From an uncultured Acidobacteriota bacterium (lineage in GTDB: Bacteria; Acidobacteriota; Thermoanaerobaculia; Gp7-AA8), in NCBI GenBank assembly GCA_946887105.1, contig CAMPKJ010000205.1, positions 1-9,032 of the forward strand: a stretch of 9,032 bases of DNA. Direction: 5' to 3'. The translations under genes were made by a program, and so were the position numbers. This document shows, in pieces, positions 7,405-9,032 of the stretch (positions are counted from its first letter, which is position 1; each line of letters begins with the position of its first letter). The notes beneath the pieces are model-generated. The model saw nothing but the letters and a program-made list of their open reading frames with translations. It was not told where the DNA came from and did not search any database.

Positions 7405-7674
7405 ATGATCAAGGCGGACATCGTCAACAAAGTCGCGGAGACCTCGGAAATTTCACGAGTCAAGGCCGCGCAAGCGGTGGACACGGTCATCGAGGGCCTT
7501 CGGAATGCGCTTGCCCGAGGACAGCGCATCGAGCTCCGCGGATTCGGCGTGTTCCAGGTCAAGCAGCGGAAAAAGGGCATCGGCCGCAATCCCAAGACCG
7601 GCGTGGAAGTGAAGATCCCGCCCGGAAACACGATCCGCTTCAAGCCCGGCAAGGAACTGCGCAATCTCTTGTAG
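7405..7674 (+). CDS. HU/IHF-family nucleoid DNA-binding protein
   Basis: Small basic dimeric protein that bends DNA and organises the nucleoid. It has 89 residues, the classic size of about 90. The N-terminal helices (MIKADIVNKVAETSEISRVK) are followed by the saddle IELRGFGVFQVKQRKKGIGR with GFG at 46-48. The beta-arm has the signature GRNPKTG (60-66) with Pro63, the residue that intercalates DNA in HU and IHF. The C-terminal IRFKPGKELRNLL resembles IHF subunits (FKPGKELR) more than E. coli HU. A strong ribosome-binding site and a perfect -10 box suggest high expression, as expected. It is monocistronic, with hairpins but no further gene on its strand before 8680. I cannot decide between HU and IHF from sequence alone. 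Confidence 0.95.
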   Translation: MIKADIVNKVAETSEISRVKAAQAVDTVIEGLRNALARGQRIELRGFGVFQVKQRKKGIGRNPKTGVEVKIPPGNTIRFKPGKELRNLL

Positions 7675-7759
7675 CCGGTAAACAAGCAGCAAACCAGCCC
7701 CCGGTCGCGCAACAACGGCGCGGGTGTTTCGTCAAAGTAAGCAGCAGACGACACCCGCC

Positions 7760-7783
7760 GCATCGCACAAACCCCCGCGATGC
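7760..7783. other. Hairpin in the HU/response-regulator gap
   Basis: GCATCGC (7760-7766) and GCGATGC (7777-7783) are perfect complements around a 10-nt loop. This lies in the 188-bp gap between the convergent HU-family and response-regulator genes. It could help end or protect the HU transcript. No T-run follows on either strand. Confidence 0.5.
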
Positions 7784-7807
7784 ACTGGCCCACCTCACCG
7801 CCCTCCG

Positions 7808-7841
7808 GGCCGTCGACGCAACAGGCTGCGCGTCGACGGCC
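7808..7841. terminator. 12-bp GC-rich hairpin between convergent genes
   Basis: GGCCGTCGACGC (7808-7819) and GCGTCGACGGCC (7830-7841) pair perfectly around a 10-nt loop. The structure is 22 nt past the stop of the minus-strand response regulator and 134 nt past the HU-family stop, so it is well placed to stop or stabilise both transcripts. There is no T-run, so termination by itself is unproven. The rest of the gap shows no gene. Confidence 0.45.
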
Positions 7842-7862
7842 GACGGTGCTCCGCACTCGAAA

Positions 7863-8516
7863 CTACCCGCTTCGCAATTCGTAACCGAACTTGCCGCGCG
7901 ACACCAGCCGTCCCGGGCCGAGCTTTCTGCGCAAGCTCTTGATGCGCGACTCCACCGTCGCTCGCTTCGCACGCAGGAGTTTCGCCATCGCCGGCGGGGT
8001 GAGCGGCGCCGGCGCGTACTCGATCAGCAGCGCCAGAATCTCCGCCTCGCCGCGACTGAGCTCGTGCACCACGCCGCCGCTGCGGATGCGCATCTCCGTC
8101 AACGAGATCGAGAGCGCATCGAGCTCGCACGTTTCGCCTGCGCCTGAGCCTGCGCGGCGGAGGATTCCCCGGATGCGCGCCACCAGCTCGCGATCCGCGG
8201 TCGTGTGCGATACGCAATCGTCCGCCCCCGCTTCGAGAGCGCGCACGCGGATCTCTTCCCCTTCTTCCGCCGTGATGGTGTCTGCGGTAATCGCCATGAC
8301 CGGAACCAGGCGGCTCATCTCGCGGCAGACGTCGAACGGATCCGAACCGCGCAGGTCGAGATCGAGGATGGCCAGCGAAAACGGACGCGTGCGCATGGAG
8401 CTGAGCGCCGAGACGCCATCCGCGAAAACGTCCGCGCGGAATCCGGCCGCTTCGATGCTGCGCCGCAGATTCGCGGACGTCACGCTGTCCTGCTCGATGA
8501 TGGCAAGCGGTCGCAT
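7863..8516 (-). CDS. OmpR-type response regulator, partly degenerate receiver
   Basis: DNA-binding regulator with a receiver domain (about 1-118) and a winged-helix domain (about 130-217); 217 residues is normal to slightly short. Receiver features are Glu8-Gln9 at the acidic pair, Asp52 as likely phosphorylation site in LAILDLDLRG, Thr77 after strand 4 (ITA), and GADDCVSH with His104 where most members have Lys. The effector has LSRGEAEILALL, then the recognition-helix region ATVESRIKSLRRKLG and a wing VSRGKFGYELR, the OmpR/PhoB pattern. The start at 8516 opens directly onto receiver strand 1. No histidine kinase gene is adjacent, so it is an orphan within this window. It is transcribed away from the receptor-like gene, with an operator-like array between them that it may bind. 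Confidence 0.9.
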   Translation of the reverse strand: MRPLAIIEQDSVTSANLRRSIEAAGFRADVFADGVSALSSMRTRPFSLAILDLDLRGSDPFDVCREMSRLVPVMAITADTITAEEGEEIRVRALEAGADDCVSHTTADRELVARIRGILRRAGSGAGETCELDALSISLTEMRIRSGGVVHELSRGEAEILALLIEYAPAPLTPPAMAKLLRAKRATVESRIKSLRRKLGPGRLVSRGKFGYELRSG

Positions 8517-8549
8517 CGGATCACCGGCGTGCGACTGTACGGCGGCGGA

Positions 8550-8634
8550 GTGAAGCCGATGTGAATTGCCGCGGCGTGTGTTGTGAAGAAAACAACGTTC
8601 ACGCGCGCACCGCGTTCCTTCACCCGCACTTCAC
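8550..8634. promoter_or_regulatory. Symmetric array of six GTGAA half-sites (putative operator)
   Basis: GTGAA occurs on the plus strand at 8550, 8561 and 8583. Its complement TTCAC occurs at 8598, 8619 and 8630. The first two sites are 11 bp apart, as are the last two. The outer pairs mirror each other exactly around one centre near 8592, and the inner pair is off by one base. CGATGTGAA (8557-8565) recurs inverted at 8630-8638. The array fills the middle of the gap between the divergent response-regulator and receptor-like genes. Direct repeats one helical turn apart are the typical binding layout of OmpR/PhoB-type regulators, so the neighbouring regulator is the first candidate. No clear -35/-10 pair is seen for either gene. 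Confidence 0.6.
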
Positions 8635-8679
8635 ATCGCATTCAATCGCCACGAGCACGGCGCGCGTACAACGCCGCCC

Positions 8680-9032
8680 ATGATGCTGCTCCGCTTTTCC
8701 CTCGTTCTTCTCTTCGCCGTTCCGCTTCTCGCACAAACCGTCGCCGGCGTCGTCCGCGACGACAGCGGCGCCGCGATTCCCGGCGTCACCGTCACGGCAA
8801 CGTCCAAACCGGCGGGTGCGGCCGAAGTCGCCGTCAGCGACATGGACGGCTCGTTCCGAATCGAAGGCCTGACCCCGGGCAGCTACGCGGTCGAGGCGGC
8901 GCTGGACGGGTTCCAGACCGTCAGTAAAGACGTGGCGCTCGCGAAGGGGCAGACGCTCGATCTCGCGTTCAAGATGGTTCCCGCATTCGGCGAGACGGTG
9001 GAGGTGGTCGGCGAAACGGTGCGCACCGGTGA
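8680..9032 (+). CDS. TonB-dependent receptor-like protein with carboxypeptidase-regulatory domain (3' partial)
   Basis: The frame is open from ATG 8680 to the window end (117 codons). Residues 1-18 (MMLLRFSLVLLFAVPLLA) form a signal peptide, with cleavage likely before Gln19. Residues 20-100 are a carboxypeptidase-regulatory-like beta-sandwich: VAGVVRDDSGAAIPGVTVTA, then DMDGSFRIEGLTPGSYAVEA and LDGFQ. They are followed by FGETVEVVGETVRTG, which looks like the TonB-box/plug entry of Oar-like outer-membrane receptors. Such proteins are around 1000 residues and import large substrates, often glycans or peptides, or serve as surface adhesins. The barrel is outside the window, so a plain secreted protein with this domain is possible. 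A second ATG at 8683 is an equal start choice. There is no Shine-Dalgarno. Confidence 0.82.
   Translation, partial: MMLLRFSLVLLFAVPLLAQTVAGVVRDDSGAAIPGVTVTATSKPAGAAEVAVSDMDGSFRIEGLTPGSYAVEAALDGFQTVSKDVALAKGQTLDLAFKMVPAFGETVEVVGETVRTG

Noticed and set aside
8583..8927. Plus-strand open frame of about 114 codons overlapping the receptor-like gene start
   Set aside because: It is arginine-rich, in a different frame from the signal-peptide-bearing receptor-like protein, and crosses the putative operator.

Overview
The window is GC-rich bacterial chromosomal DNA, densely coding. Its core is a complete rod-shape (elongasome) operon, mreB-mreC-mreD-mrdA(PBP2)-rodA, so the organism is almost certainly a Gram-negative-type rod or the descendant of one. 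The right edge opens a gene for a secreted protein whose N-terminal carboxypeptidase-regulatory-like domain leads into a TonB-box/plug-like start. That design is especially common in Acidobacteriota, which with the GC-rich code makes an acidobacterium my best guess. No rRNA or species marker is present, so this is an inference.

Layout. Positions 2-94 hold the tail of an Ig-like-domain protein, followed 5 nt after its stop by a large low-complexity inverted repeat (100-210). mreB (287-1312) follows. Directly after its stop come a second, different inverted repeat (1319-1402) and an abutting compact hairpin (1403-1422). mreC, mreD, mrdA and rodA then run to 5878 with gaps of 16 and 6 bp and one ATGA overlap. 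A rhomboid protease gene (5794-6447, minus) converges on rodA and overlaps its 3' end by 85 bp. A secreted NTR/TIMP-like protein (6481-7008, plus) starts 33 bp from the rhomboid start and converges on an Hsp15-type S4 RNA-binding protein (7005-7364, minus); their stop codons share one TTAA. An HU/IHF-family gene (7405-7674) diverges from the S4 gene, with a clear TATAAT between them. After an intergenic stretch with two GC-rich hairpins lies an OmpR-type response regulator (7863-8516, minus). Divergent from it is the truncated TonB-receptor-like gene (8680 to the edge).

How the genes work together. MreB filaments, MreC, MreD, the transpeptidase PBP2 and the glycosyltransferase RodA form one lateral-wall synthesis machine, and all catalytic signatures are intact. 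The genes to the right look like independent units: intramembrane proteolysis, a secreted domain protein, ribosome rescue/heat shock, nucleoid structure, and a regulator facing a receptor gene.

The most notable non-coding signal is in the 163-bp gap between the response-regulator and receptor genes. It holds six GTGAA half-sites, three per strand, as a near-perfect mirror-symmetric array with 11-bp steps. This looks like an operator, possibly for the adjacent and partly degenerate response regulator. I see no mobile element, CRISPR array, tRNA or rRNA. The bulk of the window is a conserved housekeeping locus rather than a new system.
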